A stretch of DNA of 64,000 nucleotides from UBA1783 sp033808805 (GTDB taxonomy: Bacteria > Bacillota_I > Bacilli_A > Erysipelotrichales > Erysipelotrichaceae), in the NCBI GenBank assembly GCA_033808805.1, contig JAPXMY010000004.1, positions 1-64,000 on the forward strand. Reading direction: 5' to 3'. Below, piece after piece: positions 8,472-16,941 of this stretch. The first letter of the stretch is position 1; every line of letters starts with the position of its first letter. The translations under genes and the position numbers were made by a program. Under the pieces are notes generated by a model, which did no database searches, was not told the origin of the DNA, and was given only the letters and a program-made list of their open reading frames with translations.

Positions 8472-10109
8472 ATGAAAAAATTGTTGGTAATATTAATGAT
8501 TTTGGCATTATTGACAGGTTGTAATGGTGGCGATAAACCAGCAAAAGAAAAGGTTGTAACTATACAGGTACCGTCAGATGTCATATCAATGGATACGCAG
8601 ATTGCAACAGATGGTGGTTCGTTCAGCGCTCAAGATATGTGTATGGCTGGCTTGATGACCTTAGATGAAAACAATCTGCCTGTGTTGGATTTAGCTGAAT
8701 CTTATACAGTTGATGAAACCGGAACAGTCTACACTTTCAAAATTAGAGAAAATGCATACTGGTCTAACGGAACTCCTATTACAGCTCATGACTTTGTTTA
8801 TGCTTGGAAAAGAGTTGTCAATCCTGATTTCGCTTCAGAATACAACTGGTTTTTGGAAACAGCAAACATTGTTGGAGCTAGCTGCTATGATCCTGATAGT
8901 GGATATACAGTTGATGATTTAGGTGTTTCAGCTTTGGATGATAAAACTTTCCAGGTTACTTTAACTAAACCATCAGGCTTCTTCTTAAGTATGTTGGCAT
9001 TTCCAACTTTATTCCCATTAAATGAGGAATTTGTAGAATCTCAAGGTGACCAATATGCGTTATCAGTAGACAATATGATCTATTCTGGACCATGGGTAAT
9101 GTCTGACTGGGAAGCAAACTATTCATATGAATTTACAGTTAATGATAAATATTGGGATTATGAAAACTTTAAGACAGATAAGACTCCAGATAAAATTGTC
9201 TTCCGTGTTGTAAATGACACTCAGACAGCATTGTTAGAATATCAGTCAGGTTCACTTGACACTGTTAACTTATCTGGCGAACAGGTTGAAGCTAATAAAA
9301 ATACTGCTGGCTTTGTAAATCGTTTATCAGGATATCTGTTCTATCTATTAATCAATATTAATAAAACAGTTAATCCAACTGATATGGCTAACGTAAATGC
9401 TAGAAAAGCAATGTCTTATGCGATTGATAGAGAAGCGATTGCGACAGTATTAAATGATGGTTCTGTAGCAGCAGAAGGTATTATCCCTATTAATCTGGCT
9501 AACAACCCTGAAACAGGAGTAGACTTCCGTATCGACAATGGACCAGTAGTAGAATACAATGAAGCAAAAGCGAAAGAATACTATGATCTGGCAGTCGCTG
9601 AATTAGGTCATGACATTACTATCAATCTGATTTATTCTACTGACCAGGGCGATCCAGAAATCAAAGCTGCTGAACAGATTCAGTACTTCTTAGAAAAAGT
9701 TGGATTTACAGTTGAATTAAATGGTAAACCTAAGAACACTCGTCTAATGATGCAAAGAGCTACATTGGAAGGTGGAAAAGCTGAGTTTGATGTTTCATTA
9801 ACTCGTTGGGGCCCTGACTATGGTGATCCACAGACTTATATGGATTTATTTACCAGCTGGCAAAGTACAGGTGGCTATGACAGTGAAGTTTACGATGCTT
9901 TAGTTATCCATGCTGAAGCAGCAACAACAGATGCAATTACAAGATGGAATGATTTCTTGGAAGCAGAAAAAGTATTAATTGTTGAAGATGCTGCAGTAGT
10001 TCCAATTTTCCAGGCTGGTGGAGCAATGATTATCAATCCTAAAATTACAGGAATCAGATTCCACGTTGCGGCAGTAGACAGTTATCGTTATATTGTCTTT
10101 GTTGACTAG
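8472..10109 (+). CDS. oppA: Oligopeptide ABC transporter substrate-binding lipoprotein (OppA type)
   Basis: 545 residues. Signal peptide MKKLLVILMILALLTGC has a clear lipobox LTGC. The body is a family 5 extracellular binding protein: YTFKIRENAYWSNGTPITA and AHDFVYAWKRVVNPDFAS are the family signature near 75-110, and WGPDYGDPQTYMDLF is the typical C-terminal segment. It captures peptides outside the cell for the OppBCDF complex encoded downstream. An in-frame ATG at 8400 exists, but ATG 8472 starts the signal peptide and follows a GGGAGG site. Confidence 0.9.
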   Translation: MKKLLVILMILALLTGCNGGDKPAKEKVVTIQVPSDVISMDTQIATDGGSFSAQDMCMAGLMTLDENNLPVLDLAESYTVDETGTVYTFKIRENAYWSNGTPITAHDFVYAWKRVVNPDFASEYNWFLETANIVGASCYDPDSGYTVDDLGVSALDDKTFQVTLTKPSGFFLSMLAFPTLFPLNEEFVESQGDQYALSVDNMIYSGPWVMSDWEANYSYEFTVNDKYWDYENFKTDKTPDKIVFRVVNDTQTALLEYQSGSLDTVNLSGEQVEANKNTAGFVNRLSGYLFYLLININKTVNPTDMANVNARKAMSYAIDREAIATVLNDGSVAAEGIIPINLANNPETGVDFRIDNGPVVEYNEAKAKEYYDLAVAELGHDITINLIYSTDQGDPEIKAAEQIQYFLEKVGFTVELNGKPKNTRLMMQRATLEGGKAEFDVSLTRWGPDYGDPQTYMDLFTSWQSTGGYDSEVYDALVIHAEAATTDAITRWNDFLEAEKVLIVEDAAVVPIFQAGGAMIINPKITGIRFHVAAVDSYRYIVFVD

Positions 10110-10177
10110 TTATTAATAAGCTTATTAGAACGATTATGCAAATAATCGTTCTAATTCGTTGCAAGGAGAGAAACTTT

Positions 10178-11113
10178 ATGAAGAAATATATATCAAAGAG
10201 AATTCTTATATCTATAGCAACTCTATTTTTTATTTTACTTGTGCTCTTTATTCTCATGGACCTGATGCCAGGATCACCTTTTAATGATGAAAAATTGTCA
10301 GAAGCACAGATTGCAGTGTTGTATACCAAGTATGGATTAGATAGACCTGTAGCAGTTCGCTTCTTTCTTTATGTTAAGAATATGTTGAGTGGTGATTTAG
10401 GAGTTTCTTATGCCATCAATAAAAACTTCGCCATTTCACAAATGGTAAAGGAAAGATTGGGCATATCGATATTGGTTGGAGCCATGGCGATGGGGTTTGG
10501 TACAGTCTTCGGCTTGATTTTAGGGATAACATCAGCCTTAAAACATAATAGCTGGATAGATAATTTCTGTTCGGTAATTTCGGTAATAGGAGTAAGTGTT
10601 CCTTCTTATGTCTGTGCGATGTTGCTGGCATATTTTATAGCTTTCAAATTTAAGCTCTTTCCTGTTTTGTACAACAAAAGTATGCCAGTATTTTCGCTGA
10701 TTTTGCCGGCTTTGGCTCTTTCGGTTTCACCAATGGCCAATATTGCCAGATTTACCAGAAGCGAAATGATTGATGTTTTATCAAGCGACTATATATCTTT
10801 AGTTCAATCAATGGGAATTAAAGATTACAAGATGATTATTACTCATGCGATGAGAAATACTCTGATACCGGTTATCACAGTTATGGGTCCTATTCTGGTT
10901 AATCTTTTGACTGGTTCAAGCGTAATTGAAAAGATTTTTGGTATTCCAGGTATTGGCTCACTGATGATTAATGGTATTCAGCAAAATGACTATAATGTAA
11001 CGATTGCCTGTGCCTTTGTCTATTCGGTAATGTACATTATTATGATGCTGATTGTAGATATTCTGTATGGTGTTATTGACCCAAGAATTAGAATCAGTAA
11101 GGAGGAAAAGTAA
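10178..11113 (+). CDS. oppB: Oligopeptide ABC transporter permease OppB
   Basis: 311 residues. N-terminal MKKYISKRILISIATLFF and the LMPGSPF segment are typical of OppB/DppB. RFTRSEMIDVLSSDYI is the EAA coupling loop and GIPGIGSLMINGI the conserved C-terminal motif. About six membrane helices. Start chosen at 10178 after AAGGAGAG rather than the upstream ATG 10136. It overlaps neither neighbour; oppC begins 1 bp after its stop codon. Confidence 0.92.
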   Translation: MKKYISKRILISIATLFFILLVLFILMDLMPGSPFNDEKLSEAQIAVLYTKYGLDRPVAVRFFLYVKNMLSGDLGVSYAINKNFAISQMVKERLGISILVGAMAMGFGTVFGLILGITSALKHNSWIDNFCSVISVIGVSVPSYVCAMLLAYFIAFKFKLFPVLYNKSMPVFSLILPALALSVSPMANIARFTRSEMIDVLSSDYISLVQSMGIKDYKMIITHAMRNTLIPVITVMGPILVNLLTGSSVIEKIFGIPGIGSLMINGIQQNDYNVTIACAFVYSVMYIIMMLIVDILYGVIDPRIRISKEEK

Positions 11114-11114
11114 A

Positions 11115-12131
11115 ATGACAGTTTATAATGAACGTGATTTTCATGAAGATGACTTCCTTTTTGCTCATGAAAGTGGCAAAAAAATAATTGATAAATCTTA
11201 TAAGGCAACATCATATTTAAAAGATGTCTGGTCAAACTTTAAAAAGAATAAAGGAGCAATTGCTGGTTTTATTATTATTGTCATTATTATTTTGATGGCG
11301 ATAATTGGTCCATCAATGAATGAGCATACCTATAAATCTATTATTCATGGTCATGAGTGTTTGACGCCTAGAGTTCCATTTTTAGAAAAACTGGGAATTT
11401 TTGATGGTTCATATCATGGTCAGGATTATTATGCCGCTAAAGGTGCCAGTGATTATTACTATTGGTTTGGTGCCGATACTCAGGGACGTGATATCTGGAC
11501 AAGAGTCTGGCTGGGGACAAGAGTTTCACTGGTAATTGCTTTCAGTGCTGTGGTTATTGATATCTGTTTTGGAATGATTTATGGACTTATTTCTGGTTTC
11601 TTTGGTGGAATAATTGATATTGTCATGCAGAGATTTGCCGAGATTTTAAATGGAGTTCCAACTCTGGTTGTAGTAACTCTATTGGGTTTGGTACTTCCAG
11701 CAGGAATGGTTTCTATTATCTTCGCCCTGATGATTACCGGCTGGATTCCAATGGAAAGAATTGCCAGAGCCCAGGTTATGAAGGTAAAAGAACAGGAATA
11801 TGTTTTGGCAAGCAGAACTCTGGGAGCCAGCAAACTTTCCATAATATTCCAGGAAATATTACCAAATATCTTTGGTCAGGTTATTATTACCAGTATGCTA
11901 TCTATTCCAAGTGCAATTTTCCTGGAAGCATATTTGTCGTTTTTAGGGTTAGGGGTTCCAGCTCCAATGGCTTCTCTTGGCTCACTGGTTGCTGATGGTT
12001 ATAAATCGATGACTACCTTTCCACATATTTTAGCTATTCCAGTAATTATCATGTCTTTACTGATGTTATCGTTTAATCTGTTTGCTGATGGTCTGAGGGA
12101 TGCCTTTGACCCTAAACAGTTAAATAAATAG
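11115..12131 (+). CDS. oppC: Oligopeptide ABC transporter permease OppC
   Basis: 338 residues. A cytoplasmic N-terminus of about 50 residues precedes the first helix and an extracytoplasmic segment ending in WFGADTQGRDIWTRVWLGTR, a family hallmark. The EAA loop ASRTLGASKLSIIFQEILPN and FLEAYLSFLGLGVPAP are clear OppC/DppC signatures. Pairs with OppB. ATG 11115 follows GGAGGAAAAGTAAA; the upstream ATG at 11067 lies inside oppB and is rejected. Confidence 0.93.
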   Translation: MTVYNERDFHEDDFLFAHESGKKIIDKSYKATSYLKDVWSNFKKNKGAIAGFIIIVIIILMAIIGPSMNEHTYKSIIHGHECLTPRVPFLEKLGIFDGSYHGQDYYAAKGASDYYYWFGADTQGRDIWTRVWLGTRVSLVIAFSAVVIDICFGMIYGLISGFFGGIIDIVMQRFAEILNGVPTLVVVTLLGLVLPAGMVSIIFALMITGWIPMERIARAQVMKVKEQEYVLASRTLGASKLSIIFQEILPNIFGQVIITSMLSIPSAIFLEAYLSFLGLGVPAPMASLGSLVADGYKSMTTFPHILAIPVIIMSLLMLSFNLFADGLRDAFDPKQLNK

Positions 12132-12142
12132 GAGGGTATGGT

Positions 12143-13240
12143 ATGGAAAAAATAAAAAAAGATAAAAAAGACCGTGTCCTTTCTTTGCGTAATCTAAACA
12201 TTTCATTTAAGACAGCCTATGGTACCGTAAAAGCTATCAGAGGTGTCAGACTGGATTTGTTTAGAGGAGAAACGATTGCTATTGTAGGTGAATCAGGCTC
12301 AGGAAAATCAGTAACTGTAAAAACAATATTGGGAATTCTTGATAGTAACGGAATAATTGATGAAGGTTCAATTATCTATAATTACACTGACGAAAATGGA
12401 CAAGAGCAATCAGTTGATCTGGTGGCAATGTCACAAAAAGATATCAGATATAAGTTTTGCGGCAAAAAGATTGCCATGGTTTTCCAGGATCCGATGACAT
12501 CGCTTGATCCAACAATGACAATAGGTAATCAGATTATGCAACCGATGATCTATCATTTAAATATAGATAAAAAAGAGGCTAAGATAAGAGCGATTGAACT
12601 TTTAGAAGAAGTAGGGATTGATCAGCCTGAAAAAAGATTTAAACAGTATCCTCATGAACTATCTGGTGGCATGAGACAGAGAGTGGTTATCGCCATCGCT
12701 TTAAGCTGTGATCCAGAAATTTTGATTTGTGATGAACCTACTACTGCTCTTGATGTAACAATTCAGGCTAAAATATTGGAATTGATTAAATCTATTCAAC
12801 AAAAAAATAATATTTCTGTAATTTATATTACTCATGACTTAGGAGTAGTAGCTAAGGTTGCTGATTATGTAGCTGTAATGTATGCTGGCAGAATTGTCGA
12901 AAAAGGAAACATCAATGAGATATTCTATGATCCTAGACATCCTTATACCTGGGGACTGCTAAGCAGCATGCCTGATACAGACACTAAAAGTAAAAGACTG
13001 TTTACTATCCCTGGTTCTCCACCGAATTTACTGGAAAAAGTCAGTGGTGATGCTTTTGCGGTTAGAAATCCGTTTGCCCTTAATATTGACTTCAGGGAAG
13101 AGCCGCCAATGTATGATGTTGGAGGACAGCACCGTGTAGCCAGCTGGCTTTGTGATGAGCGAGCTCCAAAGGTAGAGATGCCAGTTGATTTAAAAGAAAG
13201 AATTGAAAAGATGAAGGAGGAGGCAGCTGTTTATGAGTGA
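12143..13240 (+). CDS. oppD: Oligopeptide ABC transporter ATPase OppD
   Basis: 365 residues. Walker A GESGSGKSV, Q-loop VFQDPMTSLDPTM, signature ELSGGMRQRV, Walker B ILICDEPTTALDV and switch ITHDLG are all present. The oligopeptide/dipeptide C-terminal domain follows (RHPYTWGLLSSMP). This domain often has Fe-S cysteines; here only one Cys (CDE) is visible near 330. ATG 12143 follows AGGAGGGTATGGT. Overlaps oppF by 8 bp, so translation is probably coupled. Confidence 0.93.
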   Translation: MEKIKKDKKDRVLSLRNLNISFKTAYGTVKAIRGVRLDLFRGETIAIVGESGSGKSVTVKTILGILDSNGIIDEGSIIYNYTDENGQEQSVDLVAMSQKDIRYKFCGKKIAMVFQDPMTSLDPTMTIGNQIMQPMIYHLNIDKKEAKIRAIELLEEVGIDQPEKRFKQYPHELSGGMRQRVVIAIALSCDPEILICDEPTTALDVTIQAKILELIKSIQQKNNISVIYITHDLGVVAKVADYVAVMYAGRIVEKGNINEIFYDPRHPYTWGLLSSMPDTDTKSKRLFTIPGSPPNLLEKVSGDAFAVRNPFALNIDFREEPPMYDVGGQHRVASWLCDERAPKVEMPVDLKERIEKMKEEAAVYE

Positions 13241-14162
13241 AATTAAGCAACCTTTACTTCGTGTTGAAAATTTAAAACAGTACTTCAGAGTTTCAAGAAA
13301 CTTTACTACTAAAGCGGTAGATGGTATCAGCTTTAACATTTATGAAGGAGAAACATACGGTTTGGTAGGTGAATCAGGTTCGGGAAAATCAACGACTGGT
13401 CGTTCTATTATTCGACTGTATGACCCTACAGAAGGAAAGATTATCTTTGATGGAGTTGATATCTCCGGAAAACTTTCAAAAGAAGTTGAAAAGCATTTAA
13501 GAACCAATATGCAGATGATCTTCCAGGATCCAATGGCTTGTTTAAATCCAAGAAAAAAGGTAAAAGAAATTATTGCCCAGGGATTATTGATTCATCATAA
13601 GTTTGAGACTAAAGAAGAGTTGAACGATAAAGTCAATCGAATCTTAGATAAAGTAGGTTTATCTGCTGAGCAGGCTACAAGATTTCCGCACCAGTTTTCT
13701 GGTGGTCAAAGACAGAGAATAGGTATTGCCAGAGCTCTGGTTATGAATCCGAAACTTGTTATTGCTGATGAATGTATTTCAGCTCTGGATGTTTCGATTC
13801 AAGCTCAGGTAGTTAATCTGATGAAAGATATTCAGGAAGAGCTTGGGACAACATATCTGTTTATTGCTCATGATTTATCAATGGTAAAGTATATTTCAGA
13901 TCGAATCGGGGTTATGCATTTGGGACATATTGTAGAAACGGGAACAACGGACGAAATATTTCAAAATCCTGTTCACCCCTATACTAAGGCGCTGCTTTCA
14001 GCAATACCGCATCCAAATCCAATATTAGAGAAATCTAGAGTTGCTTTGAGCTATGACAAAGAAAAAGAAGGTGTAGATTATGTTAATGCTGTTGAGCACA
14101 AAATAACTGACACCCACTATGTCTTGGCTACAGAAGAAGACTTTAAGAAATGGTATAAATAA
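13233..14162 (+). CDS. oppF: Oligopeptide ABC transporter ATPase OppF
   Basis: 309 residues. Walker A GESGSGKST, Q-loop FQDPMACLNPRK, signature QFSGGQRQRIGIARAL, Walker B LVIADECISALDV and switch IAHDLS are intact. DEC replaces the more common DEP of Walker B, while the catalytic Glu remains. C-terminal HPYTKALLSAIP is the Opp-type extension. It forms the ATPase heterodimer with OppD. Last gene of the operon, followed by a hairpin. Confidence 0.93.
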   Translation: MSEIKQPLLRVENLKQYFRVSRNFTTKAVDGISFNIYEGETYGLVGESGSGKSTTGRSIIRLYDPTEGKIIFDGVDISGKLSKEVEKHLRTNMQMIFQDPMACLNPRKKVKEIIAQGLLIHHKFETKEELNDKVNRILDKVGLSAEQATRFPHQFSGGQRQRIGIARALVMNPKLVIADECISALDVSIQAQVVNLMKDIQEELGTTYLFIAHDLSMVKYISDRIGVMHLGHIVETGTTDEIFQNPVHPYTKALLSAIPHPNPILEKSRVALSYDKEKEGVDYVNAVEHKITDTHYVLATEEDFKKWYK

Positions 14163-14164
14163 AA

Positions 14165-14198
14165 ACAATATCGTGGCTATAAGGTCACGATATTGTTT
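14165..14198 (+). terminator. Terminator after oppF
   Basis: Perfect 11-bp stem ACAATATCGTG/CACGATATTGT, 10-nt loop, followed by a T-rich stretch. Confidence 0.75.
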
Positions 14199-14232
14199 AT
14201 TTATTATATAATGTATAAGCGAGGTATTTTTT

Positions 14233-15798
14233 ATGAACACAGTTAAGATGTTGTATAATGGGAAAATCTATCAGGGCGAAGGAAATTTCTGCCAGGCTTT
14301 ACTGATAGAAAATGAAACTATAGCAGGTTGTGGAAGTGATGAAGAAATACAGCTGCTAGCTTTAAAATATAAGAATGTTGAGAAACATAATTTAGAAGGA
14401 AAATGTGTTATTGCTGGTTTTAATGACAGTCATATTCATCTTTTGAAGTACGCCAGACAACTGATAAGAGCTCAACTTCAGGACTGCAGATCAAAAAAAG
14501 AAGTTATTGATTTCTGTAAGAAGTATATCAAGGAAAATCCTGAACTAACAAGAGAAGGCTTAAGGGGCAGAGGATGGAATCAGGATAATTTTGATGATGG
14601 GAAATTATTAACTAAAGATGACCTGGATTTAATTTCTCAAGATATTCCAGTGGTGCTGGTCAGAGTATGCGGTCATATGTGTGTCTGTAACAGTAAAGCT
14701 TTAGAGCTTTTAAACTTTGAAAGTGAAGATGGTATTCTGACTGAAAATGATGTCAATCTGACCAAAGATTTATTTTCTGAAGATGATGAGCAATTAAAAA
14801 AATTATTTCTTGAAGCTAGTAGAATAGCCTTATCATCAGGAATTACTTCGGTTCAAAGTCAGGATATTGATGACTTAAATGAAGAATTAAATATTGTTGC
14901 CCTATTAGAAGGTGTATATCAAAATAACAAAAAATTATGTCGTTACCATTTACAGGTGGGTTTTGACAGTGTGGACAGTTTTAAAAAGGCTTTAAAAAAG
15001 GGCCTTTATAAATTTAATATAGATGATGAAAGATTGACCTTTGGTCCGGTAAAGCTGTTTAAAGATGGTTCCTTAGGCGCAAAAACAGCTCTTGTATACG
15101 ATGGATATATTGATGATAAGAATAATAAGGGACTTGAAGTAGTAAATCATCAGCAGATGAGAGAGTTCATTAGAGTGGCTGAGGATAATAATCTGCAGGT
15201 GATCGTTCATGCTATTGGTGATAGAGCCATTGATGAAACCTGTGAGGCCTTTATTTCTGAAATGGATCAGGAAAATAAACTGAGACATGTTGTCAATCAC
15301 TGTCAGATTACCAGTTATGAAATATTAAAGAAAATTGCCAAAAACAATATCCTGGTGGCCTATCAGCCAATATTTCTGCAATATGATCTGCATATGGCCA
15401 AAAACAGAGTTGAAAAGCCACTTTTAGAAAGTTCATATGCCTTCAAGACCGCATTGGATTATGGTATCAGATGTTCTTTGGGAACGGATTGTCCAGTAGA
15501 AAGTTTAAACCCTTTTTACAATATTCATTGTGCTGTAAACAGACAGGATCTTGAATATCAGCCAGAGTCTGGTTATTATATTGAGCAGTGTTTAACTGTA
15601 CAGGAAGCAGTAGATGGCTATACGATTGGCAGCAGCTATCAGCAGTTTATGGAAAGCAGCAAAGGAAAGCTGCAAAAAGGGTATTTAGCTGACTATGTTG
15701 TAATTGACAGGGATATCTTTACCTGTAATAAAAAAGATATTAAAAATACTGAAGTTCTTATGACCGTGATTAATGGTAAAACGGTCTATGAAAAGTAA
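14233..15798 (+). CDS. YtcJ-like amidohydrolase
   Basis: 521 residues. VIAGFNDSHIHL (about 61-72) gives the HxH metal ligands of the amidohydrolase superfamily. HAIGDRAIDE, RHVVNHCQI and LGTDCPVESLNPF are the later His and Asp signatures of the YtcJ/amidohydrolase_3 group. Members hydrolyse N-substituted formamides and other amide or cyclic substrates with one or two metal ions in the cytoplasm; the substrate here is unknown. It has its own GCGAGG site, with TATAAT at 14207-14212 as a possible -10. Its position after opp may mean it processes imported compounds. Confidence 0.82.
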   Translation: MNTVKMLYNGKIYQGEGNFCQALLIENETIAGCGSDEEIQLLALKYKNVEKHNLEGKCVIAGFNDSHIHLLKYARQLIRAQLQDCRSKKEVIDFCKKYIKENPELTREGLRGRGWNQDNFDDGKLLTKDDLDLISQDIPVVLVRVCGHMCVCNSKALELLNFESEDGILTENDVNLTKDLFSEDDEQLKKLFLEASRIALSSGITSVQSQDIDDLNEELNIVALLEGVYQNNKKLCRYHLQVGFDSVDSFKKALKKGLYKFNIDDERLTFGPVKLFKDGSLGAKTALVYDGYIDDKNNKGLEVVNHQQMREFIRVAEDNNLQVIVHAIGDRAIDETCEAFISEMDQENKLRHVVNHCQITSYEILKKIAKNNILVAYQPIFLQYDLHMAKNRVEKPLLESSYAFKTALDYGIRCSLGTDCPVESLNPFYNIHCAVNRQDLEYQPESGYYIEQCLTVQEAVDGYTIGSSYQQFMESSKGKLQKGYLADYVVIDRDIFTCNKKDIKNTEVLMTVINGKTVYEK

Positions 15799-15800
15799 AG

Positions 15801-15824
15801 TGGCACAACTGGAAGTGTGTGCAA
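15801..15824 (+). repeat. Upstream copy of a 24-bp hairpin repeat (str leader)
   Basis: Begins tggcacaactgg and ends gtgtgtgcaa. It matches the copy at 15967-15990 at 20 of 24 positions, and both can fold through GCAC.../...GTGC arms. This copy lies upstream of the str promoter, just after the amidohydrolase stop. Confidence 0.6.
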
Positions 15825-15889
15825 TAGATCAGATGAAACCTGTGTCAATAAAAAAGTTTAAAAATCTTTAAGTTTTTATGATTTTTTTG

Positions 15890-15918
15890 TTGACATAGGG
15901 TTTCCTTTGGAGTAATAT
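15890..15918 (+). promoter_or_regulatory. str operon promoter
   Basis: Consensus -35 TTGACA, 17-bp spacer, -10 TAATAT. It gives a leader of roughly 95 nt before rpsL. Confidence 0.75.
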
Positions 15919-15933
15919 TAATGAGCAGATTGA

Positions 15934-15990
15934 ATGGGCGAAAGCCCATATTAAATCGAAGATATATGGCACACCCGGTAATGTGTGCAA
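15934..15990 (+). promoter_or_regulatory. Structured leader of the str operon
   Basis: Two hairpins: ATGGGC/GCCCAT closed by a GAAA tetraloop (15934-15949), and GCACAC/GTGTGC (15969-15988) shortly before the rpsL ribosome binding site. Neither has a T tract, so they are not terminators. They could be a binding site for a str-operon ribosomal protein such as S7 or S12; this is inference. Confidence 0.5.
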
Positions 15991-16018
15991 AAAAGAATAT
16001 AGGAAAGGAGTAGAAATA

Positions 16019-16432
16019 ATGCCTACAATTAATCAATTAGTTCGTAAAGGGCGTCAAACCAAGCAAGGAAAATCAGCTTCACCAGCTTTAAATAGAGGAT
16101 ATAACTCATTAAAGCGTCGTGCTACACAGATCAGCTCTCCTCATAAACGTGGAGTGTGTACTCGTGTTGGAACAATGACTCCAAGGAAGCCAAACTCAGC
16201 TTTAAGAAAGTATGCACGTGTACGCTTGAGTAATGGAATGGAAGTAACAGCTTATATTCCAGGAATCGGACACAATTTACAGGAGCACAGTGTTGTGCTT
16301 ATCCGTGGAGGTCGTATTAAAGACCTGCCAGGTGTTAGATATCATATCGTTCGCGGTACTATGGACTGCGCTGGTGTTACTAACAGAAAACAGGGCCGTT
16401 CATTATACGGTACTAAAAAACCAAAAGCATAG
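16019..16432 (+). CDS. rpsL: 30S ribosomal protein S12
   Basis: 137 residues, normal length. MPTINQLVRKGR is the conserved N-terminus; TPRKPNSALRK and the PGIGHNLQEHS/GRIKDLPGVRYH segment form the decoding-centre loop, with the lysines where streptomycin-resistance changes occur. The start at 16019 is fixed by this N-terminus and by AGGAAAGGAG, not the upstream ATG at 15983. First gene of the str operon. Confidence 0.98.
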   Translation: MPTINQLVRKGRQTKQGKSASPALNRGYNSLKRRATQISSPHKRGVCTRVGTMTPRKPNSALRKYARVRLSNGMEVTAYIPGIGHNLQEHSVVLIRGGRIKDLPGVRYHIVRGTMDCAGVTNRKQGRSLYGTKKPKA

Positions 16433-16455
16433 GTTGATGAAAGGAGAGAAAGAAA

Positions 16456-16926
16456 ATGCCTAGAAAAGGACATGTTGCTAAAAGAGATGTATTAGCAGAT
16501 CCAATTTACAATTCAAAACTAGTTACTCGTTTAATCAACCGTATTATGGTCGATGGTAAAAGAGGAACAGCTCAATCAATTTTATATAAAGCATTTGAAA
16601 TTGTTGAAGAAAAAACAGGAAAACCAGCAATGGAAGTATTCGAAACAGCATTAGAAAAAATTATGCCAGCTCTTGAATTAAAACAAAGAAGAGTTGGTGG
16701 TGCCAACTATCAGGTACCAGTTGAACCTTCTGCCGAAAGAAGATTAACTTTAGGTCTAAGATGGTTAGTAAACTACGCACGCCTGCGTCATGAAAAAACG
16801 ATGGAGTTACGTTTAGCTAACGAAATTATTGATGCTTCAAACGGACTTGGTGGTTCTGTTAAAAAACGTGAAGACACCCACAGAATGGCAGAAGCGAACA
16901 AAGCTTTCGCTCACTTCCGCTGGTAA
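16456..16926 (+). CDS. rpsG: 30S ribosomal protein S7
   Basis: 156 residues, full length. MPRKGHVAKRDVLADP and RRVGGANYQVPVEV-like sequence (here VPVEPSAERR) are S7 hallmarks, ending in the HRMAEANKAFAHFRW tail. S7 nucleates assembly of the 30S head and in enterobacteria represses the str operon. AAGGAGAG precedes the start; fusA begins 15 bp downstream. Confidence 0.98.
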   Translation: MPRKGHVAKRDVLADPIYNSKLVTRLINRIMVDGKRGTAQSILYKAFEIVEEKTGKPAMEVFETALEKIMPALELKQRRVGGANYQVPVEPSAERRLTLGLRWLVNYARLRHEKTMELRLANEIIDASNGLGGSVKKREDTHRMAEANKAFAHFRW

Positions 16927-16941
16927 GGTTAAAGGTGAATT

